This document shows, piece by piece, positions 1-10,688 of a stretch of DNA of 64,000 bases (the stretch's first letter is position 1; the number at the start of each line of letters is the position of its first letter). The stretch comes from Cladocopium goreaui (taxonomy: Eukaryota; Sar; Dinophyceae; Suessiales; Symbiodiniaceae), in contig CAMXCT020001114.1 in assembly GCA_947184155.2 (NCBI GenBank), positions 411,471 to 475,470 on the forward strand, in the 5' to 3' direction. Made by a program: the position numbers and the translations under genes. The notes beneath the pieces were generated by a model. The model searched no databases. It was not told the origin of the DNA and worked only from the letters and a program-made list of their open reading frames with translations.

Positions 1-973
1 TTGGGGTGCCCACGCAAACCTTTCGCATAGATTTTTGTGAAACAGTGGCAGAAGAAAAAAGAACACATAATGGCAATATCCTAAAGGAAATTTTCTACTT
101 AATCCATGTTCATGCTATTTCAAACCTTATCTTGGGGGTGCAAGGCAGTTTTCATGGGGCATTCCAGCATCTAGAAGGCGACCTATGGCGATCTGTGGCA
201 ACAGGGTTGCACCCCCATAGCAAACCAAGGTGCACCTCTCTTGATGATAAAGTCGTTCATCCACCCTGCCGGTCGTGTTCTTAAAGTTTTGTAATGTGGG
301 AAACATAATCCCATATAATGCCATAAACCTGCCATCTGGGGATAGTTTATACCACCCATAAAAATGATGACTTTGGGGATTGTTTATCATTGGGTTACCA
401 CATTACAGTATATGTCATATGTCAGGGTGCGCTGCAAATGAATTATGCAACATCAATATCAGTTCTATCATGGATCACCAAATAGGTCCAGAAAGGTTTC
501 AGCACAAGCTTTGATTGAGTCCTGGTCTGGTGGTATACGATATTCCAAGCATTTCCAAGCTTTGTCAATGGTTGGAAAAACTCTGCGAAAATCGAGATAG
601 ATTCAGACTCTAGCTTAGCGGCAGCTATCTACCAGAGTTGGTTCTATTAAAGGGCGACCAATCGTAGGGATACAACCTTCCAAAGATGACCAATGATAGC
701 TGGCTAATAAGGCCTGAAACAATTGCTTGGTGCTTGAGAAACCATAAACAAATCCTACTATTGGGTCACCTGTAGCGGGGCTGAGAAGATCCTGTGACCA
801 AAACTCCACCAATCACCATAGTTAGTTGCTTCTATATACCTACAGTTAAGGTCCTTTAGCAGTTATCAATGGTTATAAATGGTTATACATCGGGTTATCA
901 TTCCATAAATGGCCTATGAAATGTGACTTATAACTGGTTTCTTGGACCATAACTCTATGATATCAGACTTATT
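1..973. other. no firm gene
   Basis: Both strands of 127-390 and 615-812 give open frames of 60 to 90 codons with mixed composition, but I could not pair them with splice sites in a consistent phase. Part of gene 1 could start here. Nothing else is recognised. Confidence 0.3.
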
Positions 974-1100
974 CTGGGCAAATTATAATAATTCACTAAC
1001 CTGAAACTTGCGGCCATTTTGGGATGATTCCTCTAAAATAAACCATGATTCCAGGCTTCGGTCGCAGTGGCAGTGAAGTTGTGATATATAATTTGCCCAG
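974..1100. mobile_element. TIR element, family H copy 1
   Basis: It starts CTGGGCAAATTATA and ends with the inverted form TATAATTTGCCCAG. Flanks TTATT (left) and ATTATT (right) suggest a 5-6 bp target duplication. A second copy lies at 45904-46015. No coding capacity, so it is a non-autonomous MITE-like or introner-like element. Confidence 0.7.
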
Positions 1101-1547
1101 ATTATTGGGTGGATTGAACATATATATATACCTCGAAACTCCTCCGATGCAAAAATTCCAGTAATTTGAGTTGTTTGCCTTGAATTACTGTTTTTTGGAT
1201 TGAGATCATAAAACGACTCAAACGCCTCAAAATCATGTTGTGCCAGGGATTGAATGTTAAATCTACAATTCCCAACGTTTTACCCATGCCTTAGCCATTT
1301 CTGTTCACTTTCCCTTCCTTACCGCCGCACCTATGTGCGTTTCAGGAGGACCTGTATGATTTGATGTGTGTGTGCATGGTGCATGCATCGAGCGTGTTTT
1401 CGAAGCTGACGATCCAATTCCTTGGGTCAACAGCCCACCAGGATCATGGCGCTGGTGATTTTGGTGGTCAGTTCAGAGGCTAGGTGGTCTGGTCAAGATC
1501 TGTTTAAAACAGATAATATGGTGAAATTATTTTGGACCGTGTTGCAG

Positions 1548-4500
1548 GTGACCTGGAGCCTTCTTCAGCCCTGAGGCTCAACCCCGCTTGTCCTGCTTAT
1601 AAGGCTGTGAAATGTATTGGTCCGGTTGGATGTCATTGGAAACCTGCAATTGCCAATCAATACGAAAGGTGTTTGGCTCCTATGATTGTTGCCCAAAAAT
1701 TAGGGCAACATGACCACAGACCTTGCTAGAAGATGGGAATCGGTGCCAGAGCTCCGACGCCGAGCCAAAACTATGGAACTGGTTGGATCCTCATACATGC
1801 TTACATGCAGTGGACACATATTAGGATCGCTTAAGACGGCTGTTTTGTTTTTTCCCCACCTGCCAGGTGAGGGTTGTTAGATTTTATCAGAGCGCATGCC
1901 CCCTCCTCCTCCTCCTCCTCGACTAGCTGTCCTCCTCGCCCTCCTCCTCGCCTCCGCCTCTTCCACCTCCACTTCCGCCTTGCTCCACCTCCACTTCCGC
2001 CTTGCCAACCTTGCAAACTCGTCGCCAAGCGCTTCGCCAACTTCCCAGCTCAGTGGGTTCTGCTGGACGTCAACCTGCGAGCTGCCCAGCTCAGTGTGCA
2101 CCGCTGGACCTCAACCTGCGAGCTGCCCAGCTCAGTGCGCACTGCTGGACGTCAACCTGCGAGCTGCCCAGCTCAGTGTGCACCGCTGGACCTCAACCTG
2201 CGAGCTGCCCAGCTCAGTGTGCACCGCTGGACCTCAACCTGGGACCTGCCCAGCTCAGTGTGCACCGCTGGACCTCAACCTGGGACCTGCCCAGCTCAGT
2301 GTGCACCGCTGGACCTCAACGGCCAGATAGAATGCCAGAAGATATGCCAGATAGAATGCCAGAAGATATGCCAGATAAAATGCCATGAGATATGCCAGAT
2401 AGAATGCCAGAAGATATGCCAGATAGAATGCCAGAAGATTTGCCAGAAGATATGCCAGATAGAATGCCAGAAGATATGCCAGATAGAATGCCAGATAAAA
2501 TGTCAGATAGAATGCCACAAGATATGCCAGATAGAATCCCAGAAGATTTGCCAGATAATATGACAGAAGATATGCCAGATAGAATGCCAGATAGAATGCC
2601 AGAAGATATGCCAGAAGATATGCCAGAACATATGCCAGAAGATATGCCAGATAGAATGCCAGAAGATATGCCAGAAGATATGCCAGGACATATGCCAGAA
2701 GATATGCCAGATAGAATGCCAGATAGAATGCCAAAAGATATGTCAGAATATATGCCAGAAGATATGCCAAATAGAATGCCAGATAGAATGCAAGAAGATA
2801 TGTCAGATAGAATGCCAGAAGATATGTCAGATAGACTGCCCGAAGATATGCCAGAACATATTGCAGCAACTATGCCAGGTAGAATGCCAGAAGATATGCC
2901 AGATAGAATGCCAGAAGGTATGCCAGATAAAATGCCAGAAGATATGTCAGATAGAATGCCAGAAGATTTGCCAGTAACAAAACGTATAGATGTCATGGTG
3001 GGGATAACTCGAAGTAAAGTAATTTGAAGTACATAACACCCCAATAACCATGATCCACCCATATATTTAATATATCCCATCCGCTCAGGTCCAAGGCACT
3101 GGCAGCAAAACTTGTCGGGACACCGTGGTGCGGAATCATCACGTCCTGTTTCATGCCATCGAAGAGCTTGGCTACCGGGTGTCCATTGAAACATATGAAG
3201 TGCACATCGAAGCCTTCTACGCTTTTTGCGAAGTGACAATTCGATCCTTGTATGAATTCAATTTCATCCTCATGCATTCATGTTTGATATACATCATGGA
3301 CAACCTATATACATCCGCCATGCCCAGGAGGTTGTCGAAAGGAGGCTTGGATCCTACGAAGGTGCCTGACCATCTTCAACTCGATCGTTCGACGTCCACA
3401 TTGGCCTCGGGAGCCCAAAATCCAGGAGCTCATCCAGAAGTTGGGTATCAAGCTACCACCCAGGGCTGTAGGTCATGGATCTGAATCTGAAGAGGAAGAT
3501 GATGACCTAGAAGAAGAGGATTGCGAGAGTGAGTCGTGCACTGACGATGAAGAAGTTCAGGTATCAAGTTACCTCCATTCACATTACCTGATACTTTTGG
3601 GATGTTTTTAATTTTCTTGATATGTCGAGGGATGGACATAATTAAAATATGGTATGCCTATTTTCTCTTGCAGATTTCACCTGAGGTTCCTTGCCGGCTG
3701 CAAGCTGTGGTGCTGCAGAGGCTGGCAATACCTTGGGTGCATTCGCACATAGGTCTTGGGATATATATACTCTACTCGGATTGCTGGAATTTTTGCACCG
3801 GAGGAGTTTTCAGGTATTATCAAAATTTATTCCATATAAACCCTTTATATCTTCAAAAGGCCAGGCAGTTCATTTCTTCCCCGGCCAACATGGTTTTCAA
3901 GTTGTTGGATGGACATCTGCAGTATGCATATCACATGCAAGATATGCCAGGCCGGACATGGAGAACCTGTTTTGCCAAGTCAGGCGCCAGTTCGGGAGGC
4001 CGGGCTGAGCTAGCTACCCTAGGTAGGATTTTGGGGTTGTGAGTGTCAACCCATATCATATATAGGTGGTGCAATCCCACACCATGTGCTAGGATCCACC
4101 TCGAGAAGATGGAGAGCAGCCTCTGGATGTCAAAGAGAAGGCCAGGATAACATTTATTATATGTAACAAATAGCAATTATGTCTCCATAGTTTGACTAAC
4201 AGTTGAGTTCCATACCCTACCCATTGCCACGAGCCACTCGTCAGGACCAAACTGCAGAAGTTCGACTTCACGACCTGCAAGCGGATGCGCCCAAAGAGGT
4301 GCCACCACTCAGATCACAAGCCACCAGTTTGCATGCTCACGCACTATAGATCGATCGATTCAAGACAGAGTATACTCCATGGCCCAACTTCATTTCCAAT
4401 GGAGAAACATACTTCTGGTACACATGTATTTCATTAGGGTCTTTCATTCATTGATAAACGCATGCATGCATGCATGCATGCTGATAGGCACATGCTGGAG

Positions 4501-7165
4501 ATGGACTTCATGTGAGCCCAAGTTCAATCGCCACGGCCGAGGCAAAAATCATATTTGAATTGTTCAGGGGATCCTGTCATATATATTACCTGCGATGTTC
4601 AGTCCATATGATCTGCCAGGCCCCATCAGAAGAGACTTTGATCACACCACCAAAGGCCTAGAGATGGTTTAGTTTGATGTTCCAACCATACGATCACCAT
4701 CAATCACCCATTATTCCAAGCACCAGCCGGCAGGCCAGCCTTGTACGTTCGACGGAGAGTTCTTGCCTAAGTGTGCCAGCAGTATGATGCAGCATTTCTG
4801 AGACAAACAAAACTTATCAAAACTGAGTGTTTGACTGCGTCAAGGTTGTGGCCAATATGATACTCCACCAAAAGAGGCCTATGATCATTTGATACATGCG
4901 ATATGTATGATACATGCGATACATTTCAATTCAACTGGTGGAAATTTCAAATTAATATGTCATATGCCAGGTTGACCGCAAGAAGGCTCAACTCGCAGAG
5001 CTGCAAAAGTTGGCTGAACTCTTACAGCTGAAAGCTACCCTTGCCAAGTTAGAACAGCAGAAAGTGAAATCTCTTGCGACTCCTGTGGCATGCTTCTAGA
5101 TTGTGGTTATTGTGAAAAGCGTTTTATATCTTTTATCCACAATCCATGGGCTAGCGTGGGGAATATACGACATGTTACAGGTTTTGTCCTTTTTTCTGTG
5201 GGCTATCTTAACGTTCGTTTTTGTTGTACCTTAAGGTGGGTGCGTCGACAATTTGGAGACCCTACCATATGATGCTGAGTCTACTGCAGCCATTGCTGCG
5301 ATGGAGCGTAGCCCAGTGGCCGTGGTCAGTACCGACTGTCCAGGGGGAGTTCCGTTCTGTCGCTGTCCTACGGTGAAATAGTGAAATATGGGGAAGAACC
5401 GCCCCCATGTAAGTGTGCGTGTGAGAATGGAATGCACCTAGACCTACACCCTCAGCAGCAAGACGTTCCCATTCCTGACCTGCGACGGACTGAGCCTTTG
5501 GAACCACCTGCAGAAAGCTCACAGACAGACAAGTCACCACAAGAATCCCGCAAGCAGACCCCTTTGGAACCACCTGCAGACAGCTCACAGCCAGACAAGC
5601 CACCACAAGAATCCCACAAGCAGACCCCTTCCATGAGAATGAAGCAATACCTGGAATCAGTAAAGGCAGTAAAAAGTGCAAAGCAGAACGCAGCATGCAC
5701 AGCAGCAGGCCCACCAGCCATGGAGCCAGAGCAAGACATGAAGAACAATGATCAGCAAGAAGAGATGCAGCAAGCAGCTAGCAAAGCGGAAGCAGAAGCA
5801 CTTGCAGACAGTCTCCGGGGTATCTCTGGAGATGAGACAAGCGATAGGTGGGAACCAAATGGACCTGTAGACAAGAATTGCAAGGTGGGGCAACATGTTC
5901 TGCCAGCAGAGTGGACTCTCCTAGATCACATCAGTCCTGGACAACAGGGCGCAGTGAAGCCAAAAGCTAAGGCTAAAGGCAAAGCAAAAGCAGCACCGAA
6001 ACGACATTCTAGGAAATCCGATGGGCAGGAAGGAGACAAAAATGCAGCCGATGAAGGTGAGGCAGATGATGCAAATCCACCCCAGAAGCCTAGGAGAGGT
6101 CGCCCCAGGAAAAAGCAGGTGGAAGCAGGTGAGGAAAAGCCGCAGAACAAACCTAGCACAAGCCGTGCCAAGACAACCAACTTGGATGCAGAAGCAGAGG
6201 CAACAGCCAATGGAGATGCATGTGATGAGAAGCCACCCGCAAAGCGCAAAGCAAGCCGTGCCAAGAAAACCAACTTGGACGCAGAAGCAGAGGCAACAGC
6301 CCATGGAGATGCATGTGAGAAGCCACCCGCAAAGCGCAAAGCAAGCCGTGCCAAGAAAACCAACTTGGACGCAGAAGCAGAGGCAACAGCCAATGGAGAT
6401 GCATGTGATGAGAAGCCACCCGCAAAGCGCAAAGCAAGCCGTGCCAAGAAAACCAACTTGGATGCAGAAGCAGAGGCAACAGCCAATGGAGATGCATGTG
6501 ATGAGAAGCCACCCGCAAAGCGCAAAGCAAGCCGTGCCAAGAAAACCAACTTGGACGCAGAAGCAGAGGCAACAGCCAATGGAGATGCATGTGAGAAGCC
6601 ACCCGCAAAGCGCAAAACAAGCCGTGCCAAGAAAACCAACTTGGACGCAGAAGCAGGGGCAACAGCCAACGGAGATGCATGTGAGAAGCCACTCGCAAAG
6701 CGCAGGGCAAGCTGTGCCAAGGAAACCAGCTTGGACGCAGAAGCAAAGGCAACAGCCGCAGGAAATGCATGTGAGAAGCCACCCACAAAGAGCAGGGCAA
6801 GACGCACCAGATTCCCAGAGACCAATGCCAGTCAGCCATCCCGACCATTCAAGAGGCTTCGCCGATGCACGACAGAGACATATTTGAAGGAAATGGAGGA
6901 AGCACCCAGCACCTCACCTGTGAGCAGCATGGACAATGGCAGTGCACCCGTCGAACCCACTCCTGATGATGGGGCAGATGTGGCAGACACCACGCCGCCT
7001 GCCCCCCCCGCACCAGCAAGACCAGCAGCAAGAAGGCCGGTTGACTCTGATGTGAAGGCAATGAGAAGTCGCAAGTCAGCAGCATACCACCGTGTCAGAA
7101 AACAGCTCATCAGCGAGGGCAAGGATGAAGAGACAGCCAAAGCAGAAGCCAAACGGGTTACTTAA
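1548..7165 (+). CDS. gene 1: multi-exon dinoflagellate-family protein
   Basis: Function unknown. Proposed exons: 1548-1668, 1720-about 1866, 3089-3249, 3328-3560, 3674-3752, 3865-3989, 4245-4298, 4971-5084, 5236-about 5370, about 5425-7165. From 3328 to 5084 every junction keeps phase with GT-AG introns. The chain gives a basic segment, an acidic run at the end of exon 3328-3560, a cysteine-rich piece (motif CKICQAGHG) in exon 3865-3989, and an L/A/K-rich coiled coil in exon 4971-5084. The last exon is described separately. The 5' exons are weaker, the start codon was not found, and the junctions around 3249/3328 and 5084/5236 do not reconcile in phase, so a missed exon or non-GT donor is likely. 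The 1.2-kb satellite element at 1848-3022 sits after the second exon. Strand and existence are fairly secure; details are not. Confidence 0.55.
2044..2330 (+). repeat. 41-bp tandem array
   Basis: About seven units, each with CCCAGCTCAGTGTGCACCGC and CTGGACCTCAACC. The period was measured from CCCAGCTCAG at 2044 and 2085. Because 41 is not a multiple of 3, the reading frame rotates from unit to unit, so all frames look alike and none need be coding. Confidence 0.85.
2319..2972 (+). repeat. 12-bp satellite array
   Basis: More than 50 tandem units of ATGCCAGAAGAT or ATGCCAGATAGA with scattered substitutions. The period is a multiple of 3, so several frames on both strands stay open; the plus frame would read M-P-E-D/M-P-D-R repeats. 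The long frames here reflect periodicity, not evidence of protein. Confidence 0.9.
4456..4481. repeat. CATG-rich simple repeat
   Basis: Alternating GCAT/CATG units lie within an intron of gene 1. Confidence 0.7.
5381..7165 (+). CDS. gene 1 last exon: AT-hook and K/A-rich repeats
   Basis: An open frame of 594 codons from the ATG at 5381. Because an upstream exon probably joins near 5425, this ATG need not be the start. Residues about 37-85 hold two copies of an EPPA(E/D)SSQ-type repeat. Residues about 235-245 contain PRRGRPRKK, a canonical AT-hook core (RGRP) that binds the minor groove of AT-rich DNA. Residues about 260-475 are seven tandem 31-32-residue units (see 6160-6805). The C-terminus has SRKSAAYHRVRKQL followed by an E/K-rich helix and a TAA stop; I know this tail from many Symbiodiniaceae proteins of unknown role. 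The basic composition suggests a nuclear, DNA- or chromatin-binding protein, which is inference. A 299-codon frame on the opposite strand is a shadow of the repeats. Confidence 0.75.
   Translation: MKYGEEPPPCKCACENGMHLDLHPQQQDVPIPDLRRTEPLEPPAESSQTDKSPQESRKQTPLEPPADSSQPDKPPQESHKQTPSMRMKQYLESVKAVKSAKQNAACTAAGPPAMEPEQDMKNNDQQEEMQQAASKAEAEALADSLRGISGDETSDRWEPNGPVDKNCKVGQHVLPAEWTLLDHISPGQQGAVKPKAKAKGKAKAAPKRHSRKSDGQEGDKNAADEGEADDANPPQKPRRGRPRKKQVEAGEEKPQNKPSTSRAKTTNLDAEAEATANGDACDEKPPAKRKASRAKKTNLDAEAEATAHGDACEKPPAKRKASRAKKTNLDAEAEATANGDACDEKPPAKRKASRAKKTNLDAEAEATANGDACDEKPPAKRKASRAKKTNLDAEAEATANGDACEKPPAKRKTSRAKKTNLDAEAGATANGDACEKPLAKRRASCAKETSLDAEAKATAAGNACEKPPTKSRARRTRFPETNASQPSRPFKRLRRCTTETYLKEMEEAPSTSPVSSMDNGSAPVEPTPDDGADVADTTPPAPPAPARPAARRPVDSDVKAMRSRKSAAYHRVRKQLISEGKDEETAKAEAKRVT
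6160..6805 (+). repeat. 93-96 bp coding tandem repeat
   Basis: Seven units encode SRAKKTNLDAEAEATANGD followed by AC(D)EKPPAKRK. Units differ by presence or absence of one GAT (Asp) codon. The later units diverge more (TNL to TSL, KRK to RRA), the pattern expected when the central units are homogenised by unequal exchange. Confidence 0.9.
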
Positions 7166-7871
7166 CTTGTACTTTAGAAGGCCCCAGAAAGGAAAAATGC
7201 CAAAAAGGAACCCCTCGCAATTTTGAACCAAGAACCAATCTCTTTATGTCCTATATATTATATATGTTAATGAGCTAGTGTAACATAGTCTTTTGAATCA
7301 TTTACTTTGGTCTTGTGAAGAGCTAGGTGTATGCAATGCGCATTGCTGCATCGCTCACTTAGGCTTATGCCGAGACTTCGTGATGTGGGGCCCCAGGATG
7401 ACATGCAATGCTGCTGCTACTTGATGCAAAGGAGTTTTTTTGGGAGCACCTTGAGCATTTAGATCGATCAATTACAATAGATCCTCTAGAGATTCAATTC
7501 GCTGTTGGCAGCGGGACGGGGTTGGCCACTTTAGGTGGCTACACCTACCAAACCTGTTGCGCGGATGTGGGGAGCAAAAATCCACATGGTGCATGCTAAG
7601 TATATCGGCACAAATCGCTCTATCACATGTATTTTCACAGGTCTAGTTGTCTGTGATTTGTATATGCCCACGCAGGTGTCATGCGCAGGCAACGCAGTGA
7701 GAGATGGCTGGACAGAATGCAGTCGTCTGGCTTGCCCGACCTGTTAATCTGCAGTGATCAGATGTGATCAGCATTGGCACTCAGGATACTGGAGTCATGA
7801 ATCAGTGTTCCAATGGGCTGTAGCTATTCCTGACTCAAGCCCGCTGTGGGATTCTTGAAGGTTGGTAGATC
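7166..7871. other. spacer between genes 1 and 2
   Basis: About 700 bp. I found no polyadenylation signal I would trust. Short plus-strand frames at 7408-7599 and 7690-7770 could be a 5' exon of gene 2, but no splice chain supports them. Confidence 0.4.
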
Positions 7872-10013
7872 ATGCCACGTCAAAGGGGAAGAGATGGTAA
7901 ACCACTGGTGCGGTCCCTTCTCCAAACCAGAGCCCCGAAGGTGGGGGCCCCCAAAGTTTTGGTGTATTGCATGGTGTGGGTATATTTACTTTTTTATCGA
8001 GGAGGAAAGCCCACCGAGTACATGCATGCATGTGAGATTGATGTGCGAGGTGCTGATAGCATGCGTGCAGCCCCTAGCTTGTCCTAGCTTGTGGTTCCCT
8101 CTCACCATTGCTTGTGTTTCAGCGCACAAGCTATCAGGCTCTACTTTTAACCTGGTCCTACGACACATCCCCATGCTTCAACATGGTGGAATACTTCAGT
8201 GGGAAGGCTCAAGTCAGTGCAGCTTTCAGGGAGGCTGGATATTCAGTGGGAAGCTACGACTATTTGTACAACGAGAAGGGAATGGATTTTCTTTCCCCTG
8301 GCGGGTTTGGGTTTCAGTCTCAGTCTTTCATTGTGGGGTACAACAAACTTCAACGGGTTTCAAAAATTCAAGCTACCCTGAAATGCATGTTTAAAATGGT
8401 TCGCTTTGTATGACGACAGATCAGGTTGGCTATGCTACTTTCTCTTTGCACAGTTCCAGCTGGTCTACATGTAATGGCTCCCGACTGTAGCAGTTGGACA
8501 CGGATCTCAAGGGGTACATCTATGAGAGATGCACTTTGCACTCTTGGCCGTTTAGATCTTCAGTGGGTAAGAAACGGCTCTTTGATGATAGCACGGCTAC
8601 ATGCACATGATTAAACCATTTTGTTGTTTAATTTGTTGATGAAATTGTTATTATCTAGAATGAATCAAAACTGACAAAGCAGCCAATATAATTCATAACA
8701 CCTATGATTTCCCATTCATGGCAAAATCCCGACTCATCCATCCCTGCCCTGATCTCTAAGGGTGGCACTTCTTCTATTCTTATGTGCTGCACAACACATC
8801 GTGTGGTTGGTTGAGCAGCCAGAAGGATCATCGGACGTGTTGTTTCGACACCCCCGTTTGGATTACTTCTCAAACGTTATCTCTTGGGTTCCTTGCTGGC
8901 ACCATGAAACCCATCTGAAGTAGAACATAGCTGAACAGCAGGGCAATGGCCTCGGATGCCAAGGTCTATGTCAACTCCTTTTGGATGATGCATTTTGGAC
9001 ACCCGAGCGCGAAGAGGACAGTGACATGGTCAAATTCATACCATCTGGTGGAAGCACTTGTCAGGGGCTAAGATTTGATTTCTGAACTGTCTCCAAATAG
9101 GTCATTCTCACATGAGGGGAATGCTCGAAAATTTACCTCAAAGCCTATTCTTTTTGGGATATATGTTCGAGCGTTCCTCATTGTGACATTTACCCAACTA
9201 CCGTGTGTCTCAAAATTGACTGGGGCCTAATTTGCGATCCTTCCCAATATGGAATAGATATATTATAATATATACATAGATCCCGCACTATTACCTTTTT
9301 TTCAGGATGCCCTTCTATATGCAATTTTGAGACACACAGCTGTCACTAGCGTCATTCGGCCAAGATTGCCTACTTTGTTCCTGAGGATCTTGGACCCCTG
9401 ACCAAGGAGGAGAGGGAGTCTAAAACACAGGTTAAACCAACAAGTTCCTTGGTATATGGCACGTGGTTCAGCATGCACGTGCACTACTCATGCAGTTTTT
9501 GGGGTTATTGATCGACATGAATGGAAAAAAAAACTAAGGGATTGTCACATCCAAAGCGACCGGGAAGAGATCTTTCCAGGGAACCTCTGACTTGAAGGAT
9601 ACTGCGCTCCTAACTCAGTCGCCAACCATGTTTTAATTGGTACCAACTCAAGGTTAAATTTAGCAAAGCTCAGTAGTCATGGAGAGTGTGATGATTTTTG
9701 TTCACTGATTAAATCAGCAAAATTGCCATATATCATTCTGAGGCAATATCCCAAAGGACTGGGAATTGCTTTGGTGAACATCTTCAAGAACCTGGGGCCA
9801 CAGGCAGATCTACGGGGCAAACCTGACCTCCCTATGCAGGCCTCTGACCGGGAGCTTTTTGAGGCGGAACCCTTGGGAGACCCTTGGTGGGATGCAGAGC
9901 TCCCAGATGTTTTCTTCTATTTGCTGAAGAACAAACGGCTGAACATCCCAGAGTCATGGAAACCAACAATAATGGCTTTCAAGGCGGAGCTAGAAGCTGC
10001 GCCTGGGTTTTGA
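7872..10013 (+). CDS. gene 2: cytosine-methyltransferase-like protein
   Basis: Exons 7872-7940 (ATG), 8123-8310, 8425-8562, 8761-8875, 8931-9059, 9365-9430, 9539-9617, 9743-10013 (TGA); about 350 residues. The Rossmann-like start MVEYFSGKAQVSAAFREAG resembles motif I of C5 DNA methyltransferases. The second coding exon carries VMAPDCSSWTRISRG, where a P-x-C element stands at the place of the catalytic PCQ. Next come WLVEQPE and HPRLDYF, then FGHPSAKRT, all positions I recall as conserved in the large dinoflagellate family. The phase agrees at every junction but one: exon 9365-9430 ends in phase 0 while the next needs one more base, so there is a missed boundary or a frameshift. Real catalytic activity is doubtful: the motif is CSSW, not PCQ, and no target-recognition domain is seen. 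Confidence 0.65.
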
Positions 10014-10379
10014 AACATTCAAACTTTCTTTTATCAAAATATTGGCCTTAATTTCTCAAAAAAAAACGATGCCCAAATGGAGGTTATAATTTTGGGGGTT
10101 CAGGACCATCCCTCTGGTAGTATAGTATGATCACCATATTCATTATGGGGTTCAATTTATCTGAGACATGCATGCATATGATATATGATACCACCACCTG
10201 GTATTTCCAATTTGTTCGGTCAAACTGGGTTTCCTGCACTGCACTGGTCCATGGCTTGGCCCCGCTCCTCAGGTGCCACGCCCAGAGAGTGCTGCCAAGT
10301 ACTTGGGTTTGGAAGTGGGCTGAGAACAGCTGACATTGCTGTTTTTTTGACAATGTGGGATTGAGAGCATTTTAGCAAA

Positions 10380-10460
10380 ATCCTGCGACCCAAATTACCC
10401 GCAAAACGCCCGCAAAAAACCCGCAAACGCGCGCAAAAACCCGCAAATCCTGATTTCAGG
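10380..10460. repeat. CCCGCAAA-rich short repeat
   Basis: Imperfect 8-10 bp units of the type CCCGCAAAAA between genes 2 and 3. The adjacent GTAATTTGAGTTGTTTTG recurs near 1155, so this is a dispersed intronic or intergenic repeat. Confidence 0.5.
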
Positions 10461-10688
10461 TAATTTAGGGTAATTTGAGTTGTTTTGGAAACGATGCATT
10501 TTTGGTATTTTTTGATCGAAAATGACTTCAATCGCTCTCATACCCATTTTGTCTGTTTGATTTAAACCAATTAAGCAGCAGAGCTTGCAATCCAGATCCT
10601 GAACGGATGGATTTTAATTATGCCAGGAGATTGTGCGATCGGTGTCAAAGGCATCTGTCATTCAAATGAACTAGTCGGTGGTTACTGA

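Larger units (their letters stand above)
1848..3022 (+). repeat. satellite-bearing element, copy 1
   Basis: About 1.18 kb, shared with 17035-18220 in the same orientation. Order in both: TTTTTTCCCCACCTGCCAG, a CCT/CTC-rich stretch, a 41-bp tandem array, a 12-bp tandem array, then a tail containing GTCATGGTGGGGAT and ending AAGTAAAGTAA. The first 19 bases look like a polypyrimidine tract plus AG acceptor, and the 12-bp array ends in CCA|GTAACA, donor-like. The flanks of the two copies differ, which marks the element's edges; no target duplication is clear. No transposase is visible. Confidence 0.8.

Noticed and set aside
1874..2563. 229-codon plus frame in satellite copy 1
   Set aside because: It runs through the frame-rotating 41-bp array and the 12-bp array and has no independent support.
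2319..2972. CRISPR array
   Set aside because: The 12-bp units are directly adjacent without unique spacers, and the genome is eukaryotic.
2255..3239. Long minus-strand frames (204 and 307 codons) over the first 12-bp array
   Set aside because: A period divisible by 3 keeps several frames open on both strands; they consist only of repeats such as YLAYLLAF and SGILSGI.
3674..3830. Alternative frame of exon 3674 with LLEFLHRRSFQV, similar to a minus frame near 1130
   Set aside because: The shared CTGGAATTTTTGCA(C/T)CGGAGGAG text occurs in opposite orientations in non-matching contexts; it is better explained as a dispersed repeat.
5926..6848. Minus-strand frames of 299 and 231 codons opposite gene 1's last exon
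   Set aside because: Shadows of the coding repeats; the plus frame has the AT-hook, the family tail and sensible composition.
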